From positions 88,201 through 152,200 of the forward strand of contig JABDBL010000001.1 of NCBI GenBank assembly GCA_013288645.1: a stretch of DNA of 64,000 nucleotides, written 5' to 3'. The notes beneath the pieces are model-generated. The model was given only the letters and a program-made list of their open reading frames with translations. It ran no database searches and was not told the DNA's origin. A program made the translations under genes and the position numbers. Of the stretch, positions 45,394 through 52,037 are shown one piece after another. Within the stretch, counting starts at the first letter, position 1. Every line of letters starts with the position of its first letter. Source of the stretch: Candidatus Melainabacteria bacterium (GTDB lineage Bacteria; Cyanobacteriota; Vampirovibrionia; Obscuribacterales; Obscuribacteraceae).

Positions 45394-46650
45394 CTATTTC
45401 TCGAATTTGAACCGCTGTCTCAAAGCTTGGCAATTTTTTTCCACTTGCTTGCAAAGACGTGAAGTAAATGCGGTTTTGAATTCTGTCTTCTTTAGAATAT
45501 CATCAAGCTGACGGAGAATAATTGGTAGATTCCTGCTTTGATTTTCAACCATGCGACGCAGAATTGGAAAAGACAATTCGGCTCGTTGGCAAAACAGCTG
45601 CCAATCTTCTACAGTAACCTTATTGAATTTGTATTGGTTTCCGATTTTCATTGACATATCATGGGTAAGATCTTCGTAGATTTGGGTACACAAAATATCA
45701 TAGAATGGTGCAATACGGAAATTGCCTAATTCGTCGTACAGTAAGGCAAAGTTTTTAGCGTGAGCATCAGCATTTCCTATTATAAAATTGAAAACCACTA
45801 TCTCTATGAGTCTGTTTCGGTCAATTGCAGGAATGGTCGATCTAAGAAGAAGGTCGAAGCAGCTTTTGAGTCCTGGACCTTCAAATCGCTCATATTTCTG
45901 CTGGGCCCCCAAGGCTTGACAAAAATCTTCTTGATGAATTCGAACAATATGGTTATTGTTTAAAAAACGTCTATCGAAACGCTCTATCAATAGATACTGC
46001 TGCGAGCCTGCTTTACGAATGTCAACATCAGGAACGGGAATACCCAGTTTAGAAGCTGCTTTCATACACAGATACTCATTTTGAACTGTTGAATCAAATC
46101 GCTTAATTGCTGGTTTTAGGATGTGCGTTGTTGGTGTTTCGTTTGTAGGAAGGCATATCTTATTATCTCTGACACACACGGCTGCTTTTTCTTGCACACC
46201 CGCTAAAGACAGCCGCAAACCTCTAACCCCCATAAAAAGTGGTTTTTGTGGTAAGTCAATAATGTGTTTTTCAAGATCAGAATCTGACAATTGCACAATT
46301 TTAAGCGTATTTGATCCATCTGGTACTACAGGAGTATTTATAGGTACCAAAGATACAGCTCCAGCACAATCGTGCCCTATAGAGGCAAGGAGGCTAAATG
46401 TGTTATTTGGATTAGCACCGTACTTTGCGGCTATTGCTTGACGAGCATTTACACTTTCCGGTAAAAGTCCACCAAAATATGTTTCGCAAAGCACGTTTCC
46501 ATAGCGTTTTCTGCTAAGCGGTAGACTCTGTGAGATGGGTACTTGCGCACTGTCAAGATATTCAAACCGTAGTTTACCATCTTGCGTCTGCTCAAGAATT
46601 CCCAAAGGAATTCCGCGTAATCTAACTGAAAGACTCTTGTTTTTCTTCAT
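45394..46650 (-). CDS. hipA: HipA-like serine/threonine kinase toxin
   Basis: 418 aa, intact. N-terminal couple domain with FEYLDSAQVPISQSLPLS and YFGGLLPE, then LSLAGVQEKAAV (Gly-loop region), LLIERFDRRF, catalytic loop GNADAHAKNFALL and APFYDILC metal-binding motif. It is of a different subfamily from the one at 17432, closer to E. coli HipA in layout. Separated from hipB by 2 bp. The gene is inserted antisense to the SGNH operon, tail to tail. Confidence 0.92.
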   Translation of the reverse strand: MKKNKSLSVRLRGIPLGILEQTQDGKLRFEYLDSAQVPISQSLPLSRKRYGNVLCETYFGGLLPESVNARQAIAAKYGANPNNTFSLLASIGHDCAGAVSLVPINTPVVPDGSNTLKIVQLSDSDLEKHIIDLPQKPLFMGVRGLRLSLAGVQEKAAVCVRDNKICLPTNETPTTHILKPAIKRFDSTVQNEYLCMKAASKLGIPVPDVDIRKAGSQQYLLIERFDRRFLNNNHIVRIHQEDFCQALGAQQKYERFEGPGLKSCFDLLLRSTIPAIDRNRLIEIVVFNFIIGNADAHAKNFALLYDELGNFRIAPFYDILCTQIYEDLTHDMSMKIGNQYKFNKVTVEDWQLFCQRAELSFPILRRMVENQSRNLPIILRQLDDILKKTEFKTAFTSRLCKQVEKNCQALRQRFKFEK

Positions 46651-46652
46651 GA

Positions 46653-46871
46653 TTACTTTTCAGTCACTGCAATAGCATCAAGTTTAATTCCTAACATTAA
46701 AGCCACTCGAATTGCTTTGCCTAATTCGCATGTTGGTTTGCCATGTTCTAAGTCCACTATAAATCGTATACCGGTACCACAAGCGCCAGCAAGATCAGAC
46801 TGGGTTAGCTTTAAATCAGTTCTAGTTCTCTTTATTACAAGAGCAAAATCTTTGGGAGAATTAATTTTCAT
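46653..46871 (-). CDS. hipB: HipB-like antitoxin, XRE-family
   Basis: 72 aa, a single XRE helix-turn-helix: FALVIKRTRTDLKLTQSDLA, then GACGTGIRFIVDLEHGKPT and a short C-terminal helix. It should repress the two palindromes located 18 and 64 bp upstream of its ATG and bind HipA. Very short, as in minimal HipB proteins. Confidence 0.88.
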   Translation of the reverse strand: MKINSPKDFALVIKRTRTDLKLTQSDLAGACGTGIRFIVDLEHGKPTCELGKAIRVALMLGIKLDAIAVTEK

Positions 46872-46888
46872 GCGTTTTAACCCGTTTT

Positions 46889-46906
46889 ATTTACCGTACG
46901 GTAAAT
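46889..46906 (-). promoter_or_regulatory. HipB operator 1 (perfect 18-bp palindrome)
   Basis: Perfect palindrome with core TTTACCGTACGGTAAA, 17 bp before the hipB ATG. Same core as the second site, so a repressor dimer site is likely. Confidence 0.7.
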
Positions 46907-46934
46907 TATAGATCAAAAAGGTATATATGGCAAT

Positions 46935-46958
46935 AAATTTTACCGCACGGTAAAATTT
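46935..46958 (-). promoter_or_regulatory. HipB operator 2 (11-bp arms)
   Basis: Arms AAATTTTACCG and CGGTAAAATTT separated by CA; shares TTTACCG/CGGTAAA with operator 1, centres 49 bp apart. It touches the start of the SGNH fragment at 46957. Confidence 0.68.
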
Positions 46959-47238
46959 GGCAAAAACCCCTAGTTTGCAAATTCGAGGAGTAAAAGTGAT
47001 AATTGTAGATATGCCAATGCTCAAACCAGTGAGAGATCTTTTACCGCCTTCATTTTGGCATAATTATTCTGCACAATTAAAAAAAGATTGTCAGGATAAT
47101 GGTGCTCATTGGCTTGATCTTTCTCATGATACACAATTCTCTTCGCCAGCCGATTTTCTTGATTATGTCCATCTAAATGCATACGGCGGCCAAAAATTTG
47201 TTGATCGCTTAGCAATTTTCATAAATGAGAATCGCTAG
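46957..47238 (+). pseudogene. Truncated duplicate of the SGNH gene 3' end (copy A)
   Basis: From about 46987 on, the sequence repeats the last 80 codons of the gene ending at 45353 with about 93% nucleotide identity by eye (VDMPMLKPVRDLLPPSFWHN ... DYVHLNAYGGQKF). The upstream part is unrelated and belongs to the hipBA promoter region. It lacks the membrane anchor and the GDS block, so it cannot be a functional SGNH protein even if started at TTG 46957. Confidence 0.85.
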
Positions 47239-47240
47239 AT

Positions 47241-48677
47241 ATGTTTAAAAAGAGCCATTACATATTCAGTATTTTAAATTCTCCGCGTAGGAAATTATTG
47301 TTTGGGATAATAGTTTCAGGACTGATAGCATGTCTATTTATAAAATTTATCAGTTTTACGTTTAACAGTAGAACTTGCTCTCTAATTGACATGTTTCGAG
47401 ATTATTACGCCTTTTATCAAGATCAATATCTCAAGCCACTCGATTATAGTTTGGTCACAATTCCTTTTCATTATGACAATAGTGGGCTTATATTACTGCC
47501 GATCCAATTGAATGGCAGAAAGACTGATTTCCTTTTGGATACCGGCTGTTCACAAACGATAATTTGGGAAAATACAGCAAACAGTATAACTAAAGTTGAA
47601 TGTTTGCCAATGTATGTCGATGGTGTTTGGAGCAATGCTGATATTTGTAACATAGAAAAAATGGTTATTGGGGGTTCCACACTTTCTAATATATGTTTGT
47701 TTGTTCAACCATTTTCTGATGCTCCCGATAAAACTGCAGGATTATTAGGAGGTAATATACTGAAAAGATTTACCTTGACTATTGATTACAAGGCTAAACA
47801 ACTTAGTCTGATAGATCCTAGAAAGGCTTTATCATTTTCATCAAATGCAGTGGTTGTCCCTTTTAAAGACTACAATAACATACCTTTAATTGGAATAATT
47901 TTAGATAGGACAGAAAAATTATCCGCTGTAGTAGACACTGGTGCAACCTTTAATACAGTTTTTGAAAGTGTAGTTGCAAAACTTTTGCGCGGTCCAATTT
48001 CTGCATGCGATAGTGTTAGCGGTCTACAATTACGGACTGGTGATATTGGTTTCGAGTGTTTTAAAAACCTTCAAGTGGGATCGCTCAAATTTCCGAAACC
48101 AATCTTTGCCGTTATGCTTCGCAAAAAGAATGTGTCTATGGGTGATTTAAGTGATGCGGCAATTTTAGGTAATAATTTTTTGAGCCATTTTAGGGTGACA
48201 ATTGATTATCAGCACAAAGTCGTTGTTTTTGACCCTATTAATCATATGGTTTCCACAGCAGCCGACTTATTAGCATATGGTGATTATCTTGGCAGTCACC
48301 GGCATGCTCAAGATGCGCTTGCCGTATATGACAGAGCGCTTGCCTTAGAACCAGAATTAGCAATAAAAGGCTACCTGGGGCGAGCGGATATCAAAACGCA
48401 ACTTAAACAGTATAAAGGCGCAGTCGCAGATTTTACAAAAGCAATAGTTTTAGATCCTTATTGTTCTGATACTTTTAAAGGGCGCGGATATGCTTATCAG
48501 CAATTAGGTAACGATGCAGATGCAATTCGCGACTTTGATAAAGCGCTATCTTTAGATCTAGAAAACACTTCTGTTTATGATCTGCGAGCGCAAAGTTATC
48601 GAAAATTGGGGAAAGAAAGTCTTGCTTTGCAAGATAGGCAGAAAGCTCGTGAACTGACTAGTGGATACAAAAAATAG
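47241..48677 (+). CDS. Membrane-anchored double-DTG aspartyl protease with C-terminal TPR repeats
   Basis: 478 aa. N-terminal transmembrane helix (LLFGIIVSGLIACLFIKFI), then two retropepsin-like halves: FLLDTGCSQTIIW (Asp100) with LLGGNILKRF, and AVVDTGATFNTVF (Asp232) with ILGNNFLSHF. Residues about 350-478 form three TPR units (AYGDYLGSHRHAQDALAVYD, AIKGYLGRADIKTQLKQYKG, GRGYAYQQLGNDADAIRDFD). It is paralogous to the protein at 15120, which lacks TPRs. It starts 2 bp after the SGNH fragment stop. Probably an extracytoplasmic protease with a protein-binding tail. Confidence 0.82.
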   Translation: MFKKSHYIFSILNSPRRKLLFGIIVSGLIACLFIKFISFTFNSRTCSLIDMFRDYYAFYQDQYLKPLDYSLVTIPFHYDNSGLILLPIQLNGRKTDFLLDTGCSQTIIWENTANSITKVECLPMYVDGVWSNADICNIEKMVIGGSTLSNICLFVQPFSDAPDKTAGLLGGNILKRFTLTIDYKAKQLSLIDPRKALSFSSNAVVVPFKDYNNIPLIGIILDRTEKLSAVVDTGATFNTVFESVVAKLLRGPISACDSVSGLQLRTGDIGFECFKNLQVGSLKFPKPIFAVMLRKKNVSMGDLSDAAILGNNFLSHFRVTIDYQHKVVVFDPINHMVSTAADLLAYGDYLGSHRHAQDALAVYDRALALEPELAIKGYLGRADIKTQLKQYKGAVADFTKAIVLDPYCSDTFKGRGYAYQQLGNDADAIRDFDKALSLDLENTSVYDLRAQSYRKLGKESLALQDRQKARELTSGYKK

Positions 48678-48821
48678 TATGCATATTATGTCTTAGTTAT
48701 CGTTTTTGTTTGACTTTACATTGTGAAATTGATTCCAGACCGATTCAGCTGATAGTTCCGAAAACATCTGAACTAATGCCAGCTTCATTAGAAAAGTAGG
48801 TAGTGGGTCAGCTTGAATAAG

Positions 48822-49073
48822 CTACATTCCAAGTAAATGCTGCAATCCAAGCCGACCTAATAAATAGATAGCAGCACAGCCAATCCACGACCACCCATTT
48901 TTTTTATAAGTACCTAGAAAAAATGCAGTAGCAATACCAAATGGAACTCCGGAGCAAACAGCTTTCTGCCATACATATCCTTCGCTTATGTAAGAGAATA
49001 AGCAACAAATTAATGCAAAAACAATCACCTTCCCGCAGGCTTTGATTATTTGCATATTCTTTGATTCATTCAC
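48822..49073 (-). CDS. Small membrane protein, paralogue of the one at 16356
   Basis: 83 aa with three hydrophobic segments. The GTG start at 49073 is chosen because VNESKNMQIIKAC then aligns with MNDQKNNQILVAC of the paralogue; upstream ATG 49118 would add 15 unrelated residues. It shares the W-x-K-A-(I/V)-x-(T/S)-G-(I/V)-P-x-G-(L/I)-A centre. It is convergent with the aspartyl protease gene, whereas the paralogue is co-directional with its protease neighbour. Function unknown. Confidence 0.7.
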   Translation of the reverse strand: MNESKNMQIIKACGKVIVFALICCLFSYISEGYVWQKAVCSGVPFGIATAFFLGTYKKNGWSWIGCAAIYLLGRLGLQHLLGM

Positions 49074-49145
49074 GGCAATACGTAAGAACTGTTGAGAGAC
49101 AAATAGACAACTTAACATCTTGACTCATAATATCATAATGTGGGC

Positions 49146-49357
49146 ATGGCTAAATACAAAAAACCAAAAGATACTAACCAACTCGCCAAATGCATTGTAG
49201 ATATTGCCGTAGGGGATATCTACGATATTGATTCAAATGCAGGCAAAAACGCTGCTGCATCGCCCTTGGTTCTAAGGGTGGCCCAAAGAGATTTTGAAAA
49301 GCAAGAGCTAAAACGCTGACAGCCAAGCAAAGAAGAGAATATTGAAAGGATAATAAT
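49146..49357 (+). pseudogene. Frameshifted small Lys/Gly-rich family gene
   Basis: The first frame gives MAKYKKPKDTNQLAKCIVDI and AVGDIYDIDSNAGKNAAA, then runs into SPLVLRVAQRD and stops at 49319. Shifting frame near 49258 gives IALGSKGGPKRF, a stop, and KARAKTLTAKQRREY. Together they match the small family with an N-terminal DxNQLAKxIVDxAxG and a C-terminal ALGxxGGxKGGKARAxxL layout. So the gene has one frameshift and at least one stop. Function of the family is unclear to me. Confidence 0.5.
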
Positions 49358-49472
49358 CCTGATCAGTGTATTCTTTCAAAGCGATAGAACGAAGATAAGG
49401 TTTCGTTTTCATACATAGTTTAATGATGCTAACCACTAAGGGCAATGTGTTTTAGGTCATTGCAAAACCTTT

Positions 49473-49622
49473 TTATTTGGTGTTTTTATTTCGGTTTGCT
49501 TTACATGTTTTGCGTGCATTCATATATGCTCTAAGCAGTGCGTTTATGCGAGTTTGGTAGCCATAACCTTGTTTTTGAACCATTCTAGGACGTCTCTGTC
49601 AATTCTTAGTGTAATAATCGCG
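49473..49622 (-). pseudogene. Remnant of a BrnA-type antitoxin
   Basis: On the minus strand AIITLRIDRDVLEWFKNK continues, after a frameshift around 49555, as GYGYQTRINALLRAYMNARK to a TAA at 49473. This is the ribbon-helix-helix C-terminal signature of BrnA (R-x-D-x-D-V-x-x-W-F-x-x-x-GxGYQTRIN-x-x-LRxYM). The N-terminal half and brnT are missing: the frame runs directly into the SGNH fragment, so duplication of that fragment cut this gene. Confidence 0.7.
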
Positions 49623-50063
49623 CCTATACAACCTATTTATGGTGGTGGCGGCTCTGTTGCTGTGGGTACCAATGTGGTTACTCCTAATCCACATGTTCCT
49701 TTTCGTGGTAATAAGTCAGAATATGAAAAACGTTTTGCTCAATTAAAACCAAAAACATTAGCTGCCCAATCTACTTATTTTTTAGCAACTTTGCAGTATT
49801 TAAGAGAGCTTGGCATAACAGTAATAGTTGTAGATATGCCAATGCTCAAACCAGTGAGAGATCTTTTACCGCCTTCATTTTGGCATAATTATTCTGCACA
49901 ATTAAAAAAAGATTGCCAGGATAACGGTGCTCATTGGCTTGATCTTTCTCATGATGCACAATTTTCTTCGCCAGCCGATTTTCTTGATTATGTACACCTA
50001 AATGCATACGGCGGCCAAAAATTTGTTGATCGCTTAGCAATTTTTATAAATGATAATCGTTAA
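49616..50063 (+). pseudogene. Truncated duplicate of the SGNH gene 3' end (copy B)
   Basis: This is a near-identical copy of the last about 148 codons of the gene ending at 45353, from PIQPIYGGGGSVAVGTN to the stop. Similarity begins at a shared AATCGC (44904 in the parent, 49616 here), exactly where the brnA remnant ends. It shares differences with copy A against the parent (for example KPVRDLL for KPVRNLL, and KFVDRLA for KFIDRLA), so A and B are closer to each other. The upstream in-frame residues are unrelated. Not functional. Confidence 0.85.
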
Positions 50064-50243
50064 ATATCATCGCTCATTATAGATTGTATTTCTCAATTTA
50101 TATTTTTATTTGTCACTGTTCTGTCACAGCAATTCAGTAAAGTAGCTTCAGCTCAGAGATGTAAATGCAATTTGAAATGTTGAGGGTTAATTATATGTTG
50201 TAACCCCCCTTGCATAATAGTAACTTATATGGTACTTTATATA

Positions 50244-50597
50244 ATGAAATTAGTGAAAGTTGAAGAATATATTCGGGAAGATCAGTCTAATCCTTATAAA
50301 AAGTGGTTTGATGGATTATCACCTGATGCTGCTGCAAAAATTGCGGTGGCAAAACTAAGAATGGAAATGGGGCAGACATCTTCTATAAAATGGTTTGAAG
50401 GCATAGGCGAATATAAAATCGATTGGGGTCCTGGTTACAGAATTTATCTTGCGCAAGATGGAGAGGCTTTAATTATTTTATTTGGTGGTGGAACGAAAAA
50501 GAGTCAGCGAACTGATATATCTAGAGCCAAAATTTTATATAAAGAGTACAAAAGGCGAAAAAAATTAGAATCGATAAGAGCTAAATGTATAGGGTGA
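50244..50597 (+). CDS. RelE/HigB-type toxin (addiction-module killer protein family)
   Basis: 117 aa. It has the family layout MKLVKVEEYIREDQSNPYKK, WFDGLSPDAAAKIAVAKLRM, the core GEYKIDWGPGYRIYLAQDGE, then LIILFGGGTKKSQRTDISRA. The GPGYR and GGxKxxQxxDIxxA motifs are diagnostic. ATG 50244 fits the family start better than ATG 50229. It is an mRNA-cleaving toxin by family. The antitoxin ATG is 6 nt after the stop, and the toxin-first order is normal for this family. Confidence 0.88.
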   Translation: MKLVKVEEYIREDQSNPYKKWFDGLSPDAAAKIAVAKLRMEMGQTSSIKWFEGIGEYKIDWGPGYRIYLAQDGEALIILFGGGTKKSQRTDISRAKILYKEYKRRKKLESIRAKCIG

Positions 50598-50602
50598 TTA
50601 AC

Positions 50603-50923
50603 ATGGTATTAACTCGAGATTTTAAACAAACAATAATGGAACGGGTCAATCGCGATCCTGCTTTTGCTAAGGCATTACTTGATGAGGCAGTAACTTTGTT
50701 CTTCAATGATGAGCCGGAAACTGCTCGTCTGGTTCTGCGTGATCTTATTAATGCAACGGTTGGCTTTGAAACATTGGCATTAGATACAGCCAAGCCATCT
50801 AAAAGTCTTCATCGTATGCTTACTAAAGCTGGCAACCCAAGCATGGATAACTTAGCTGCTATCTTTAACGCAATTCAAAAAAATCTTGGCGTTAAAATTC
50901 AAACTCGAGCAGTTAAGATATAG
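50603..50923 (+). CDS. HigA-type antitoxin partner
   Basis: About 106 aa: VLTRDFKQTIMERVNRDPAF, then LLDEAVTLFFNDEPETARLV, LRDLINATVGFETLA, and the helix-turn-helix-like PSKSLHRMLTKAGNPSMDNL with AAIFNAIQKNLGV. This matches the antidote protein usually found with this killer family. AGGGTG lies six bases before ATG 50603; the longer ATG 50585 overlaps the toxin. Bases 50679-50697 recur at 45374. Confidence 0.87.
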   Translation: MVLTRDFKQTIMERVNRDPAFAKALLDEAVTLFFNDEPETARLVLRDLINATVGFETLALDTAKPSKSLHRMLTKAGNPSMDNLAAIFNAIQKNLGVKIQTRAVKI

Positions 50924-51106
50924 TTTTATCAGTTAGGTATTGGGTTCGATGAAAATTGACCAGGCTATTATTGATGCGCTGATAATTAAAAGCAGTACTA
51001 AGCAGCATAAAAATTTCTGTTTTAATTTATTCATAAATATGCCTTACCACCTTTTATTGAGTGGCAATGATAACAGAAAAATTCTAACCGTAGCGCGCAA
51101 AATGCT

Positions 51107-51140
51107 TAATATATTGGCTAATATATTAGCTAATATATTA
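51107..51140 (+). promoter_or_regulatory. Three tandem TAATATATTA operator boxes
   Basis: TAATATATT(A/G) occurs at 51107-51116, 51119-51128 and 51131-51140, a palindromic decamer every 12 bp, 24 bp before the XRE gene start. This spacing (about one helical turn) suggests cooperative repressor binding. Confidence 0.6.
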
Positions 51141-51163
51141 ATATTAGTGATATACTGGTCTAT

Positions 51164-51472
51164 ATGTTATCTTTAAATGATCCAACACCAAAACAAATTA
51201 TGCAGATGCTTTCGCAAAGAGGGCGCCAAAAACGGCTAGAGCTTAATCTCACTCAGTCAGGATTAGCTAGTCGCGCTGGTATAAGTCTTGGCAGTTTAAA
51301 ACGATTTGAGCAAACTGGTCAAATTTCATTAGAATCTCTGACAAAAATAGCGCTTGTATTAGGAGAGGCCAATAGTTTTGATAAATTACTAAACACAACA
51401 TTAGTATTACCATCCTCGCTAGATGAATTAATAGCAGAACCGCCCACCCGGTTAAGAGGAAGAAAACAGTGA
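51164..51472 (+). CDS. hipB: HipB-like antitoxin, XRE-family (partner hipA broken)
   Basis: 102 aa. The XRE helix-turn-helix spans GRQKRLELNLTQSGLASRAG and ISLGSLKRFEQTGQ, followed by a C-terminal basic tail (PPTRLRGRKQ), a common ending in antitoxins coupled to HipA. Its frame is intact. It should repress the three boxes upstream. The following hipA is deleted, so this antitoxin is now an orphan, which might still neutralise or cross-talk. Confidence 0.8.
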   Translation: MLSLNDPTPKQIMQMLSQRGRQKRLELNLTQSGLASRAGISLGSLKRFEQTGQISLESLTKIALVLGEANSFDKLLNTTLVLPSSLDELIAEPPTRLRGRKQ

Positions 51473-51926
51473 TATTAAATACCAAATAGAATATGCTTAT
51501 AGTTTAATGGCTAAGGCAGCCGGACTGGAGATGCCACCTACACATCTTTTCGTTTCAAAAGGGCGCCGTGGATTTTTCGGGGTGCAACGATTTGATCGCT
51601 ATAAATCCAACCTCAAAATCCATGTGCATACAGCAAGCGGATTGCTTCATGCAGATCACCGTTTTCCATCGCTAGATTACTATAACCTAATTAAAGCCGG
51701 TTGGTTATTGACTAGAAATATTGAAGATGTGCTAAGAAAAAAATATTTCAAAGAATTAGCTGAAAAACTAAGCCTAACGCCAAGACAAATTAACCCCATC
51801 TTCAATGAAGTACAAAAATCAATTAGCCAATGGCCCCGCTGGGCTAAAAATGGTTCTGTCTCAAAGTCTTCAGCTCTCTCTATTGCCAAACATCTGAAGC
51901 AAATAAAAGATAATTGGGATGGCTAA
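51473..51926 (+). pseudogene. hipA: hipA with N-terminal loss and internal deletion
   Basis: The frame open from about 51469 encodes DIKYQIEYAYSLMAKAAGLE, then GFFGVQRFDRYK, HVHTASGLLHADHRFPSLDY and YNLIKAG, and then jumps to the C-terminal helices (FKELAEKLSLTPRQINPIFN, KSSALSIAKHLKQIKDN). The N-terminal domain, Gly-loop, catalytic N-x-D-x-H loop and PAYD motif are missing. So a large 5' part and an internal block were deleted. Directly followed by a fragment of the SGNH gene at 51948. Confidence 0.82.
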
Positions 51927-51947
51927 AAGCTTTTCGAAAACTGGCGT

Positions 51948-52037
51948 CTTGACTATGTGTACCTAAATGCCTATGGTGGTCAAAAATTTGTTGATCGACT
52001 GGCAAGCTTTATCATGAAAAGTAATGACAGTTTCTAG
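51948..52037 (+). pseudogene. Last 29 codons of the SGNH gene (copy C)
   Basis: The frame LDYVYLNAYGGQKFVDRL ... repeats the terminal block of the parent gene, with the His of DYVHLN changed to Tyr, and ends at TAG 52037. It is the most diverged copy. Its stop overlaps, in antisense, the stop of the giant gene. Confidence 0.75.

Noticed and set aside
48678..48819. Open frame continuing past the TAG of the small membrane gene at 48822 for about 43 codons
   Set aside because: The paralogue at 16356 ends at the same GM position, so the stop is the natural end; the extension has no recognisable pattern.
50940..51176. 78-codon ORF between the higA-type gene and the XRE gene
   Set aside because: It runs through the TAATATATTA operator array, its C-terminus is a translation of that repeat, and no ribosome site or family pattern is seen.
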